Positions 28,490 through 37,394 of a DNA stretch of 46,478 nt are shown in pieces. Within the stretch, counting starts at the first letter, position 1; the number at the start of each line of letters is the position of its first letter. Source of the stretch: a virus. The stretch lies in the IMG/VR virus record IMGVR_UViG_3300045242_000171, positions 1 through 46,478 of that record; one strand, given 5' to 3'. The notes under the pieces were generated by a model that saw nothing but the letters and a program-made list of their open reading frames with translations, searched no databases and was not told the origin of the DNA. The translations under genes were made by a program, and so were the position numbers.

Positions 28490-29548
28490 TTACAGGTAGC
28501 CTAGGTTCACTGCGACCTGGCCCGTGGCGACTGCGGTCGTGTCGGCGTCAGCCGCTCCGCCCGTGACCGCGATCGCGATGCCGGTGGCGAACGAGAGGCC
28601 CGCAGGGATCGGGAGCGTGAAGCCGGCACCCGTGGTGGCGCCGGGGATCATGTACGTCTGGACCGGCACGTCAGTGCCGACCGTCGGAGCCGAGGCCTTG
28701 TTGTAGAGCTTCAGGTACGCGACCGTGGCGCCGTTGTTCCCCACATGCGCGAAGCCGATCGAGCCGGCAGAGGCCTTCACTGACTGCGCGTTGGTTGTGT
28801 TGGCCGAGATGAGCTTGTACGGGGTCCATCCGCCGTTGAGGTTCGCCTGCGGCGCCACGATGAGCTGGCGGCTCGCGGTGAGGCGCGGGGTGCCAGCGTC
28901 ACCTGAGGTGAGAGCCGAAATGCCGTCGTTATAGACGCCCATGATCGGCAGGCCGGAGCTCGTGCCGGCCGTGAAGACGCTGTTGTCGGTCTGCGCGGCC
29001 ACGCCGCCGGCCGCAATGTTCACCTTCAGGTTGCCCGAGCCGTCCACGGCCAGGGGCTTCATGTTGGTGCCGTCAGTGGCTCCAACGGCAGTGGCAGAGG
29101 CCGGATACGCGGCGTTGATCGCCGAGCTCGTGCCGCCCGCGGCAGCTCCCGCCTTGATGTTGACGTTCAGGTTGCCATTCACGTCGGTCTGGAGATCCGC
29201 GCGCTGGCCGGTGGTGAACGTGGGGGCGCCGGAGTTGTACACACCCGCGACTTTCACCGGGAATCCGCTGTCCGCGACTCCGCTCGCCACGTTGCCATTG
29301 ACTGGGCTCGTGCCCGTGAGGCTCACTGAGCCGCTGACGGTGACGGAGCCGATCGCGTTGGCGCCCGCCGGGAGGGCCGTCGCTACGGTGACGGGGAGCG
29401 GGTTGCCAGATCCCACGCTGACCGGGTCGCTGCCCCCGTTCTGCGTCTGGACGATGACTTCCTGATGCTGGCGCGAGGTTGCGTCCGCGAAGGTCGCTAC
29501 GTTTGAGCCGCCTGTCCCAACATTAAGTTGGACGCTGGTTTCTGCCAT
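28490..29548 (-). CDS. Repetitive beta virion protein
   Basis: 352 residues of Gly/Ser/Thr/Ala/Val beta repeats. A recurring pattern PVTVATALPAGANAIGSVT, DVNGNLNVNIKAG, DGSGNLKVNIAAG suggests stacked strands. The C-terminal domain has Tyr and hydrophobic strands (VAYLKLYNKASAPTVGTDV). Similar proteins occur beside coat or tail genes in phages with no known function; it may be a fibre shaft or a decoration protein. Confidence 0.6.
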   Translation of the reverse strand: MAETSVQLNVGTGGSNVATFADATSRQHQEVIVQTQNGGSDPVSVGSGNPLPVTVATALPAGANAIGSVTVSGSVSLTGTSPVNGNVASGVADSGFPVKVAGVYNSGAPTFTTGQRADLQTDVNGNLNVNIKAGAAAGGTSSAINAAYPASATAVGATDGTNMKPLAVDGSGNLKVNIAAGGVAAQTDNSVFTAGTSSGLPIMGVYNDGISALTSGDAGTPRLTASRQLIVAPQANLNGGWTPYKLISANTTNAQSVKASAGSIGFAHVGNNGATVAYLKLYNKASAPTVGTDVPVQTYMIPGATTGAGFTLPIPAGLSFATGIAIAVTGGAADADTTAVATGQVAVNLGYL

Positions 29549-29574
29549 AAATAAGTCCCTTCCTTGGGATCAGC

Positions 29575-29997
29575 TCAGTTTTGAAACGTGAGCGGCGTAG
29601 AGAAGATTGAGGAGAACGTGCCGTTGGACGACGTCACGTCCATTCCGAAGTCGATGTAGGCGACGAGCTCGTCAGCTGACGCCGCGCCCCCGCGGGCGTT
29701 GTAGATCACGAGCCCGCGGGCGGTGATCGAGGCGGAACTCCATAGCGGACTCGAGAAGGTCCAGAGCCGACGGTGCGCGGCGTTGTTGGTCGAGCGCGCG
29801 AGCACGGTGATGAGACCGCCCGCGGTGTAACCGGAGGCGCCCGTGATCTCACCGGTCACCTGCGAGCGCTTCGTGTGGCCAGACTTGTCGGGCGAATAGG
29901 TGTTGTCCACCAGCATCGCCATGAATGTGGCGGTGGACGGGTTGTAGTTGCCCGAATCCAGGTCCGCGAGGAAGCAGTCGTATGCGAATGTGGCCAT
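29575..29997 (-). CDS. Virion protein, possible head/tail decoration
   Basis: 140 residues: TATFMAMLVDNTYSPDKSGH, TGEITGASGYTAGGLITV, SASITARGLVIYNARGG and LVAYIDFGMDVTSSNGTFS. Beta-rich and compact; proteins of this type are frequent in tailed phages next to the capsid genes. The exact role is uncertain. Confidence 0.6.
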   Translation of the reverse strand: MATFAYDCFLADLDSGNYNPSTATFMAMLVDNTYSPDKSGHTKRSQVTGEITGASGYTAGGLITVLARSTNNAAHRRLWTFSSPLWSSASITARGLVIYNARGGAASADELVAYIDFGMDVTSSNGTFSSIFSTPLTFQN

Positions 29998-30000
29998 GTC

Positions 30001-30651
30001 TTACCCGTAGGTGGATTGGAGGCGGGCCTTCATCGGCTGCCCGGCCTTCTCGGCGCGCTCGTTGGCGACGCGGAGGTCCTCGAGCATCTCGTCTGCCGTG
30101 GCCTTCCACATCGGGACGCGCTCGTCGTCCTTGAGGTACTTGGAGGCGGCGTCGAGGGAGCCGTAGAGGTAGATGTCAGGATGATCGGCGAGCAACCAGT
30201 TGCGAGTGTTTGCAGACGTGAGCTTCGGCAGCTTCGCGTAGTAAACGATCTCGATCCGGTACTGCGTGTCGGGGAATGGGCCGAGCCGCAGAGAGGCGCC
30301 CACGATGTTGTAGCGCGTCGGCACTCCGGGGCTCTGCTGGGCCTGCATACGGTCGATGTCGGACATCGAGGCGTACGACATCGGCTCCTGGGCGCTCGTG
30401 GCGTTGATCACGCGTACTCGCACGAGCTGCAGGTAGTCGCCGGGCAGCGGCAGGTACTCGCTGGCAGTGCCGTCGGTGACAGAAGAGAGCGTGTCGGCGT
30501 AGGCGCGCAGAACCATCTGTCGCGTGCGCTGCGTGCGCTCCACGCGGGCCTCGAGGAGGCGCACGAAGGTCGGAATCTTGGCGGTGAGCGACTGCCGGTT
30601 CAGGAAGTCGGCGATTTCGCCCTTGAGCCCGTCGTAGGTGTCGAGTGCCAT
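30001..30651 (-). CDS. Head-tail connector / adaptor (P22 gp4-like)
   Basis: 216 residues, mainly helical. YDGLKGEIADFLNRQSLTAK, IPTFVRLLEARVERTQRTRQ, LPLPGDYLQLVRVRVINA, LRLGPFPDTQYRIEIVYYAK, ADHPDIYLYGSLDAASKYLK. This series is the familiar head-to-tail adaptor pattern in podoviruses: it forms the ring below the portal to which the hub protein attaches. TAATG-coupled to its upstream neighbour. Confidence 0.75.
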   Translation of the reverse strand: MALDTYDGLKGEIADFLNRQSLTAKIPTFVRLLEARVERTQRTRQMVLRAYADTLSSVTDGTASEYLPLPGDYLQLVRVRVINATSAQEPMSYASMSDIDRMQAQQSPGVPTRYNIVGASLRLGPFPDTQYRIEIVYYAKLPKLTSANTRNWLLADHPDIYLYGSLDAASKYLKDDERVPMWKATADEMLEDLRVANERAEKAGQPMKARLQSTYG

Positions 30652-30965
30652 CAGACCTTGCCGGTGAAAGTGCGGTACTTGCGGTTGTCAGAGTGGTTTA
30701 GCCACTTCCGCATGTAGTCCTGGTCCAGTTGCTTGCCGTGGGCGTACCACTCGGCCAGCACCGTCTGGGGAATGAAAGCGACGTGCTTCCCGTCCCCCCA
30801 TCTCTTGCCGTCTGTCTCGATGCGCGACCTGTTGGCGGCCTCGAGGAGCGGCTCGATGTCCTGCACGGTCTCGATCGTGGCCGTGTCAGTGTCGTCGTCG
30901 TAGTGCCAGTACTTGGTCACGCCGAAGGTGTCGTCGTGCGAAAAGAACCGGCGCTGGACTGTCAT
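30651..30965 (-). CDS. Small conserved-looking phage protein
   Basis: 104 residues. FSHDDTFGVTKYWHYDDDTD, IETVQDIEPLLEAANRSRI, VAFIPQTVLAEWYAHGKQL, KWLNHSDNRKYRTF. I recall proteins of this pattern between coat and adaptor genes in many podoviruses, function unknown. It starts 12 bases after the terminator that follows the coat gene. Confidence 0.6.
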   Translation of the reverse strand: MTVQRRFFSHDDTFGVTKYWHYDDDTDTATIETVQDIEPLLEAANRSRIETDGKRWGDGKHVAFIPQTVLAEWYAHGKQLDQDYMRKWLNHSDNRKYRTFTGKV

Positions 30966-30976
30966 TCATGCCCCCA

Positions 30977-31011
30977 TGAAAGAAAGGGGCCCAGGTTTCA
31001 CCCTGGGCCCC
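30977..31011 (-). terminator. Intrinsic terminator after the major capsid gene
   Basis: GGGGCCCAGG (31011-31002, read leftward) pairs perfectly with CCTGGGCCCC around a 6-base loop, followed by TTTCTTTC. It lies 8 bases after the coat stop codon. It should reduce read-through into the connector and tail genes, giving more coat mRNA than the rest. Confidence 0.8.
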
Positions 31012-31018
31012 GATTGGC

Positions 31019-31990
31019 TTACGTCAGGTCAGCCGCGATGCCGTGGGCGGCTTCGTGGTTCACTTTGACGCCCCAGTCCACGAGCAGCAGGCGCTTCTCA
31101 GCGTCGCCGGTCTTGGCAAGGGTGATCTGCTGGAACGGACGCAGGAACACGATCTCGATGTACTCAGGATCCAGGAACAGACCCGAGCGGTTGCGCGAGA
31201 AGCGGTTCGGTACGATCTGGATCGTGCCGAAGTCGCTCAGGTACGCGTCAGCCGCGCCGATGATGACGGCCGCTTTCGCGCCCGTCTCACGCCGCTGCTG
31301 GGCGATGCCCGCGAACCCAGACGCCACCTGCTTCTGCAGGGCGCCGAGCATCAACATCGTCAGGTGGCCACCGCTGGTCCACACCTTCTGCGCCACGTCC
31401 TTCAGGATCACTTCCGTGAAGGCCCGCTGCGTGCCGTCTGTCGGCGCCGCATTCGGGTAGCCCTGGGTGCCGCCCGACAGGGTCGAGTTGGCGCCCGCGG
31501 CTCCGCGGTTCGTGTTGGTGCGAAGGAAGGTCTCGAAGCTCGCAGTCGTGGAGGCAGTCGCGCCAACCGTGCCGGGTGCGGCAAAGTTGTTCTGGCACGA
31601 GATGGACTCCATGTCGCGCTTCAACTCAGCGCTGCGAAGCGCCAGCTGGTAGCTCAACTCGGACTTGCGGCCGGCCTTCTTCACGCGGTCCACACGACCG
31701 GACACCAGCACCTGCTTGGTGCTGATCTGGCAGTAGTTGCCCAGACGGGTCGTCGGCACCGCGGCCGGGAAGGCCGTGTAGTCGTTACCGTCGAGCTGCG
31801 CGTTGTTGGTCGTCGCTGCCGCGAGGGCATCGTTCTGCCACTCGAAGTAGGTGTTGTCGACAGTTCCGCCCTTGCCCACGTTCGAGATGAACGGGGTCTC
31901 TTCGGGCGAGATGCGGTAGATCACGTCCGAGAGCTCTTCTCGGATACCGCGCGCGTCGTACGCGGTGTAGGTATTGGCAATAATGGTCAT
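31019..31990 (-). CDS. Major capsid protein, SU10/DUF5309 family
   Basis: 323 residues. The opening AYDARGIREELSDVIYRISP, EETPFISNVGKGG and then ALRSAELKRDMESISCQ are characteristic of the DUF5309/SU10-like coat family, with the HK97-type fold. ATG 31990 has a strong AAGGAGGG site. It follows the scaffold gene as in most tailed phages and precedes a strong terminator. The family is found mainly in podovirus-like phages including BPP-1 relatives, as far as I recall. Confidence 0.85.
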   Translation of the reverse strand: MTIIANTYTAYDARGIREELSDVIYRISPEETPFISNVGKGGTVDNTYFEWQNDALAAATTNNAQLDGNDYTAFPAAVPTTRLGNYCQISTKQVLVSGRVDRVKKAGRKSELSYQLALRSAELKRDMESISCQNNFAAPGTVGATASTTASFETFLRTNTNRGAAGANSTLSGGTQGYPNAAPTDGTQRAFTEVILKDVAQKVWTSGGHLTMLMLGALQKQVASGFAGIAQQRRETGAKAAVIIGAADAYLSDFGTIQIVPNRFSRNRSGLFLDPEYIEIVFLRPFQQITLAKTGDAEKRLLLVDWGVKVNHEAAHGIAADLT

Positions 31991-32037
31991 GGACAGGCCC
32001 CTCCTTGGGCCCGCCAGCAGCTAGATACTAGCGCCGG

Positions 32038-33051
32038 CTAAAGGTTGTCGAGTGTCTCGAAGTAGCCCGCCAAATCCTTGGTGGACCCACTCCGGTTGAA
32101 GCGAGTGCGCGCCTGGTCCGTTTTGGACTTAGGCTGTACCGATCCGCCGCCCGGCTTCACCACCCGCGCCGCTTCCTGCTTCTTGCGCAGGCCCGGCCGG
32201 GATGCTTCCACCTCGGCCCACTTCGCCGCCATATGGGCGATCATGAGTGCGCGGTGGTCGGTGACAGTCAGCTCGTCGTCTCCAAACCCCACCGACCTCA
32301 TCACCTTCTGGATCGCCTCGCTCGCGGCTTTCGCCTTGGCGGGCTCCTTCCATTCGGGGAGCTTCTTGATCAGCTCGTTTCGCTGCTCGCCCATGTATTT
32401 CTTCATGGCGGCCTGGGCCTCTGCGGCCTGGGCTCCTTGGGTGCGGGCCTCTTCGGCCTTCACCTGCGCGATGCGGGCATTGCTCTGTTGCCAGAGGGCC
32501 CACTGCTCAGCGAATTTGTCGGGGGTCTCGGAACGGATCTTTGCCCAGTCCGGCTCAGCTCCCGCCGCGTTCTCGAGCGTGGCTCGAAGTTTCGGCAGGA
32601 GGTTGGCGTACTCGGCGCGCTCCTGACGCACACCCACCTGCTCCTGCTCGAAGGCCTTGCGGTCGGTCGAGAGGGCCTGTGTCTTGCGCGTGTAGTCGGA
32701 CTGGCGGGAGTAACCTGCCAGAAGTTCGCTCAGCGGGACCTGCTCTTCCTTGCCGTCTACTCGGACGGTGAACGCTTGGTCGGCCGGCTGCTTCTGCGGG
32801 CTCTCGTCATCTGACTCGGATTCCTCGTCCTCGGTGGGCTCTTCAGCCTCCTCGTCCTCGGTCTCCGTTGCCTCGGCCTCGAGTTCGGCGGGCCTTGCGG
32901 CTGCCTCCTCTTCGGTCAGGGCTGGGGTCGCTTCGGCACCGTCTTCCTTGTCCTCAAGAGGGGAAAGCAGCGATTCGAAGGCAGATGCAGCGTCTCTGAC
33001 GCTCAAACCGGTTGTCTCTGGCGAGACCGTACCGGTGCTGTTCGCATCCAT
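32038..33051 (-). CDS. Scaffolding protein
   Basis: 337 residues, very acidic in the first 130 (ATETEDEEAEEPTEDEESES) and helical throughout. It then has a pattern seen in capsid scaffolds: AFTVRVDGKEEQVPLSELLA, SRQSDYTRKTQALST, NLLPKLRATLENA, and a basic Gly/Lys-rich C terminus (RVVKPGGGSVQPKSKTDQAR) that probably binds coat protein. Directly upstream of the coat gene. Confidence 0.85.
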   Translation of the reverse strand: MDANSTGTVSPETTGLSVRDAASAFESLLSPLEDKEDGAEATPALTEEEAAARPAELEAEATETEDEEAEEPTEDEESESDDESPQKQPADQAFTVRVDGKEEQVPLSELLAGYSRQSDYTRKTQALSTDRKAFEQEQVGVRQERAEYANLLPKLRATLENAAGAEPDWAKIRSETPDKFAEQWALWQQSNARIAQVKAEEARTQGAQAAEAQAAMKKYMGEQRNELIKKLPEWKEPAKAKAASEAIQKVMRSVGFGDDELTVTDHRALMIAHMAAKWAEVEASRPGLRKKQEAARVVKPGGGSVQPKSKTDQARTRFNRSGSTKDLAGYFETLDNL

Positions 33052-33102
33052 GGATCATTATCTCCTACGGCAGTGGCTCCTGGCGGTTGGCCTTGCTGCG
33101 CG

Positions 33103-33444
33103 TTATCGGAAGGCGATTTTTGCGATCTCTGCGCGCGCGGCGTCGCCGTTCTCCACGCACGCAATTAGGAAGGTTCGGAGGTCTTTAAGGAGGCTCGCCG
33201 CGACGTGGCAGCGCTCGCGCTTCTCCACGTCGAGGAAATCGGACAGGCGCCAGGCGCTCATGTACACGTCCTCGACGATCGTGAAGGCTTGCGAGAGATC
33301 CGGGTCCTCGAGCAGCTGCTGGGCCTTCTGGCCGCGGCGCGCCGCCTCGCGGAGCTTCACCTCGTCGCGCTCGATCGGCTTTCGAAGGCCGAATTTGACG
33401 AGCGCTTCCTTAATCATGCCGTCGTAGCCAGAATCTTCAGCCAT
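33103..33444 (-). CDS. Helical protein in the head operon
   Basis: 113 residues. ATG 33444 overlaps the previous stop (TGATG); a GTG one codon earlier is an alternative. Strongly helical and charged (REAARRGQKAQQLLEDPDLS; DFLDVEKRERCHVAASLLKD). Located between portal-side genes and scaffold, a common place for a small head-assembly factor; no proof. Confidence 0.55.
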   Translation of the reverse strand: MAEDSGYDGMIKEALVKFGLRKPIERDEVKLREAARRGQKAQQLLEDPDLSQAFTIVEDVYMSAWRLSDFLDVEKRERCHVAASLLKDLRTFLIACVENGDAARAEIAKIAFR

Positions 33445-34949
33445 CACGTGCCCCCGTCGTCATTTGCGCCCTGTGCGAGCAGCCCGCCGGCCGCGGTGGC
33501 GCCGCCGAGCTGTAAAAGCGTGTGTTTGCCCTGAATCAGCTCTTTTAGGGCCTGCGCCTTCGAGATTCCGCGCGCGTTGCCGGTCTTTCCGAGCCGGTCA
33601 TCGAGCACCTTCATCAGGGCTAGCGGTTTAGAGCCCAGCCCGGTCACTTTCCCCGCTCCCAGCCACAGGGCGGCCTGGGCCTGCGCGGGCGTGAGGCCGA
33701 GGTCGGCCGCAAGACGCTTGTTCATGCCCTCGAGGGCTAGGTAGGCGGTCTTTTTGGGCGCGGACTCGAACCATTGCGGCGGGATCTGCTCCCAGGGCAC
33801 GTTGTGCTCCGCGACGTAGGCGCGCGGATTGAAGGATTTCGGGTCCCAGTCGGCCGGATCCACGAAATCAGGCCGGGAGGCGCCCTTCTCGTCCGCAAGC
33901 CTCACACCGATCCACTCCGGGTCCTGCGAGGCGATGCCCATCGCACGCACGTTGTGCGTGTCGACCGTCGCGTACTGTTGGTTTCCCTTCAGGTTCTCCG
34001 CGAACGTGTAGCGCTTCGGATTCTCAATCGGATCCAGACCTCCGCCGCTCAGAATGTCCGCAGCGTTGCGGAAGTGAAGCTGCTGGGCCTTGTGGCCATA
34101 GCCTGATCCTTTAGCCGGCAGCTCCGTGGGGAGCCCTTGGGCATCCCGCACGTAGTAGTGGGAGGCGATTTTGAGGTTGGCGTCGGTCTTGGCGCCCGCG
34201 GACGTGGCGCCCACGAGGTCGATGTACTTGTCGAACTGCGCGTTGCCCTTATCTGCGCCAAGCTCTGTAACGAACTCCTTGCGCAGCTGCTCCATGTTGT
34301 ACCAACCGACGCCGTCCTCGGTCATGCCCTGCTGGGCCCATCCCTTCAGGCGCTGGTAGGCATCCTCATTGGTGAGCAAGCGCTGCTCACGCTGAGGCAC
34401 GCCACGCGGCGGATCGTAGCGTGGTATTTCACGCACACGCCCTGGGTCTTGCGAGAGCAGCGAGTAATCAAACATAGGCTGCGCATTCGCCGCCTTCAGC
34501 TCGTCTGGGGTCTGCGTCAGCAGGGAGCGCAACGGTGCTGCACGTTCACCAATGGTGGCGGCCCGCACGCCCTTGGGGCCCGGCATCGCCATGCCCGCGA
34601 TGCCAGCGAGGAGCCCGTAGTTTTCTGGGCTCCCTGCCTGCTGGGTGAACCAATCGTCCACCGGCTTCACGAGTTGCTGCACGGCCGGCGGGTTCATCGC
34701 GTAGCCGAGGGCCTCCATGGCCTTCTTGCCCCAGTGGGTCTTGGGCTGCACGGTGAGCGTGTCGGAGAGCGCATCGGCGGCCCGCTTGCTCTCGCCCGGC
34801 GTCTCGCCAGTCATGAGCTGCCCCCAGCCCTGGCGCACGAGGCCCGCCAGGCCTCCGGCGGCGCCGGTGACTACAGCGCCCGCGGCGTCGAACGGCGACT
34901 CGAGCGTGTCGAGAAGGCCGCCGGGGGCCGGTGGATCAAAGTAGCCCAC
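33444..34949 (-). CDS. Virion-associated protein, DUF7178-like?
   Basis: 501 residues. The first 120 are Gly/Ala-rich, like an ejection or internal protein. The centre (residues ~200-380) has a globular block with WYNMEQLRKEFVTELGADKG, FDKYIDLVGATSAGAKTDAN, TVDTHNVRAMGI and WIGVRLADEKG. I have seen this block annotated as DUF7178 in phages with no known function. It is next to the portal and might be packaged with the DNA. A hydrolase or binding role cannot be decided. Confidence 0.5.
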   Translation of the reverse strand: MGYFDPPAPGGLLDTLESPFDAAGAVVTGAAGGLAGLVRQGWGQLMTGETPGESKRAADALSDTLTVQPKTHWGKKAMEALGYAMNPPAVQQLVKPVDDWFTQQAGSPENYGLLAGIAGMAMPGPKGVRAATIGERAAPLRSLLTQTPDELKAANAQPMFDYSLLSQDPGRVREIPRYDPPRGVPQREQRLLTNEDAYQRLKGWAQQGMTEDGVGWYNMEQLRKEFVTELGADKGNAQFDKYIDLVGATSAGAKTDANLKIASHYYVRDAQGLPTELPAKGSGYGHKAQQLHFRNAADILSGGGLDPIENPKRYTFAENLKGNQQYATVDTHNVRAMGIASQDPEWIGVRLADEKGASRPDFVDPADWDPKSFNPRAYVAEHNVPWEQIPPQWFESAPKKTAYLALEGMNKRLAADLGLTPAQAQAALWLGAGKVTGLGSKPLALMKVLDDRLGKTGNARGISKAQALKELIQGKHTLLQLGGATAAGGLLAQGANDDGGT

Positions 34950-34951
34950 TA

Positions 34952-37105
34952 CTAGGCCGAAACAGCAGTCGGGTCAGGTTGCATCTGCTCGATCTGCACC
35001 GCGGTCTGGTTCTTCTCGCGGGCGATGAGCGCGTCGATCTGCTTCGCGTCGAAGTTGGCGCCGTACTCGGCGTTGATCTGGGCAGCCTGGAGGCGCGAGT
35101 TAATCTGGAGCTCCTCGTGGCGGAACTCGTCGTCGAGGATGATCTTCAGCTTGTCCTTGTCGAGCTTGGCGCCCTCGATCTTCACCTGCGCCTCCGCGAT
35201 CACCTGCTCAGGCGAGGGCTTCGGCGGCTGGATCGTGATGCCCTGCTGCTTGCTGACCGTGGGGTCGCGCCAGTAGCGGTGAGAGTCGCGGACTCCGGCC
35301 TCGTTGAGCAGCGACACGAGCCCGTTGTAGTACTCCTGCAGACCACAGAGCGGGTTTTCCACGCCGAGCGTCATCAGGATGTCTTTTTGCGCCGCGGACG
35401 TGGCGCCGAGGGCCGCGATCTTCACGTCGCTATTGCCCACGCCGAGGCCCGTGTCGACCACGGCGTGCATGTCGGGGTCCCACTGCAGCGGGTTCACGTT
35501 GAACGTGCGCCCGTTGAGGTCGAACTGCATCCGGTTGTTCTGGTGGTCGACCAACAGCCTGAGCACGCCGCGGAACATTCTTGCTACGCCGGCCGCAAAC
35601 ATGCGGGCAGTGAGGTCGACCTGGGCCTGGGCGGCCGTGACAGTCGCCTGCGCCGCCACCGGCGTGGTGGACTGCAGGGCCGCGCCGTCGAGCGCCATGG
35701 CGCTGTTGCCCACGCCCGTACGTTGTTCCCTCACCTGGTCGAGTTGGCTGAGAATCGGGAGCGCTTCGCCCCCCGTGAAGGGCACTACGAGCGGCTGCAC
35801 CATCCCTGGTGCGCGCTGCCGGATGGCGGCGCCAATTTCCGTATTGAGCACGTCGTCCAGGTTCGCCTGGCCCTCGACGTAGGCCATGCGCGGGAAGATT
35901 GACTGCTTGAGCGAGTCAAGCATGTCGCGCCACACGTGCGAGTTGATGTTCTGCACGTCCATGATGAAGTCGGCTTGCGAGTTGCCGACCATCACGTGGG
36001 GCTCGGGGTCCGGGCACAGCTGCGCCAGCGGCACCTCGTTGAAGATTTTGTTGGAGACGATCTTGCCGTTGATGCCGAGCTTGCAAATCTTGCGCAGCTC
36101 GCTGATCCCGTCGCCGTCCTGGTCGATCTGGTAGTAGCACTCGTAGTAGGGGACCATCACCTGCGACCAGGCGCTGTTGGAGGCCTGGCTCTGCACGCCG
36201 GAGGGGATCGTCTGGCGGGCTAGATATTCGACGTTGGAGAGGGTATCCACGTCGTCTGCCGTGACATCGTCGAGGTCCGCGGGGCTCACCCCCATCGCGA
36301 CCAGCTCGCCGCGGCTCTTGCGCGTGCGGTGGGCAATCAAACGGCACCCGTCCACGCCCATGGCATCCCTGCCGAAGAGAATCTCGTCCGGCGGCACGCA
36401 CGCCACTCTGACCCGGTTCTTCGGCTTGCGGCTCTTGACGCAAATCGAGTACTCAAACACAGGCACCGACATCATCTGCGGCTGCGGGGGCGGCTGGGGC
36501 GGCGCCCCAGGCATCTGCGGCGGCATTTGCGGCGGCGGAGCGTTGGGGTCGGGCACCTGCTGCGTCCCAACCTGGTTTTTGCTCTCGATGCTGAGCTCTT
36601 CGCCCTTCTCGAGCGTGGCGTGGGTGGCCTGGAGCTGCTCTTCGGTCACGCCGGAGTAGTATTTGGCGGTGATCGTTACCGATTCATCCCACCACCACTT
36701 CAGCCAGCCCGATTTCGAGCGCAGCGCGTCCTTGAACGCTCCCCAGAGGACCATGTAGCCCTCGTTCTGCACGCTGAACACGTAATTGACGGTCGCGGTG
36801 GCGTCGTCGGCGAACTCCCCGCCCTTCGTGGAGCCGGGGCTGAAGGTGACAACCTGCCGGCTGCCGAAGAATTTCTTCATCAGCGACGGCAAAGTGGCGC
36901 GGATGGTGTCGCGCACCACCGGCATCACGACCTGGGAGCGTCCCTGCTCCTCGTCGCCGAATTGCCGAGCGTGGTAGTAGTGAATCGCCAGAGCGCGCAG
37001 CGGGCCGAGCTCCGTGTCGATGTATTTGGAGGCGTCCTCGAGGTCTGAACTCAGGGCTGTGTCGACAGCGTCATCGTCCATCGGCCCAAGTTCTTGCTGA
37101 TCCAT
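34952..37105 (-). CDS. Portal protein, P22-type
   Basis: 717 residues, close to P22 gp1 (725). ATG 37105. The start has an acidic N terminus, then IDTELGPLRALAIHYYHARQ, ATLPSLMKKFFGSRQVVTFSP and LWGAFKDALRSKSGWLKWWW. A Pro/Gln-rich linker at ~195-215 is unusual. The later MLDSLKQSIFPRMAYVEGQA, PLVVPFTGGEALPI and a helical C terminus fit the portal crown/barrel. It forms the dodecameric DNA entry ring and the platform for terminase and connector. Confidence 0.9.
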   Translation of the reverse strand: MDQQELGPMDDDAVDTALSSDLEDASKYIDTELGPLRALAIHYYHARQFGDEEQGRSQVVMPVVRDTIRATLPSLMKKFFGSRQVVTFSPGSTKGGEFADDATATVNYVFSVQNEGYMVLWGAFKDALRSKSGWLKWWWDESVTITAKYYSGVTEEQLQATHATLEKGEELSIESKNQVGTQQVPDPNAPPPQMPPQMPGAPPQPPPQPQMMSVPVFEYSICVKSRKPKNRVRVACVPPDEILFGRDAMGVDGCRLIAHRTRKSRGELVAMGVSPADLDDVTADDVDTLSNVEYLARQTIPSGVQSQASNSAWSQVMVPYYECYYQIDQDGDGISELRKICKLGINGKIVSNKIFNEVPLAQLCPDPEPHVMVGNSQADFIMDVQNINSHVWRDMLDSLKQSIFPRMAYVEGQANLDDVLNTEIGAAIRQRAPGMVQPLVVPFTGGEALPILSQLDQVREQRTGVGNSAMALDGAALQSTTPVAAQATVTAAQAQVDLTARMFAAGVARMFRGVLRLLVDHQNNRMQFDLNGRTFNVNPLQWDPDMHAVVDTGLGVGNSDVKIAALGATSAAQKDILMTLGVENPLCGLQEYYNGLVSLLNEAGVRDSHRYWRDPTVSKQQGITIQPPKPSPEQVIAEAQVKIEGAKLDKDKLKIILDDEFRHEELQINSRLQAAQINAEYGANFDAKQIDALIAREKNQTAVQIEQMQPDPTAVSA

Positions 37106-37135
37106 TCGGGGGCGCGCTCCAAGGTGTGAGAGGTC

Positions 37136-37173
37136 GGGGGCCGGGCGCGATTCCTTGCGCTATTCCGGCCCCC
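37136..37173 (-). promoter_or_regulatory. 9-bp hairpin in the portal leader
   Basis: GGGGGCCGG (37136-37144) pairs with CCGGCCCCC (37165-37173), with nested GCGC pairs in the loop. The 154 bases 37106-37259 hold no convincing gene. It lies just upstream of the portal start on the transcribed strand, so it may stall transcripts or stabilise the portal mRNA 5' end. Confidence 0.4.
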
Positions 37174-37259
37174 TGGGGCGAACGACCAGGCGGGGGCGTG
37201 CTCCGGCGACGGTGACGCATCCATGCGAAACCCTACCGGTGCTGGTCAGTGCCTTAGTA

Positions 37260-37394
37260 CTATGATACTTGGCGGCAGAGATGGCAGGCTGTCGCGTTGT
37301 GCCACCAGGCAGCCCAGATGCCTATCAGCCTGCCGAGCTCAATCTGGAACTCGATGGTGCGGACGATGTCGGGGAGGTCGTCCATGCTCTTCAT
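37260..37394 (-). CDS. Small protein after terminase, 44 aa
   Basis: ATG 37394 overlaps the terminase stop (ATGA); TAG at 37260. Sequence begins MKSMDDLPDIVRTIEFQIEL, with an amphipathic Trp/Ile helix and Cys/His near the end (ACHLC). The ATGA link favours real translation. No function is known. Confidence 0.45.
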   Translation of the reverse strand: MKSMDDLPDIVRTIEFQIELGRLIGIWAAWWHNATACHLCRQVS

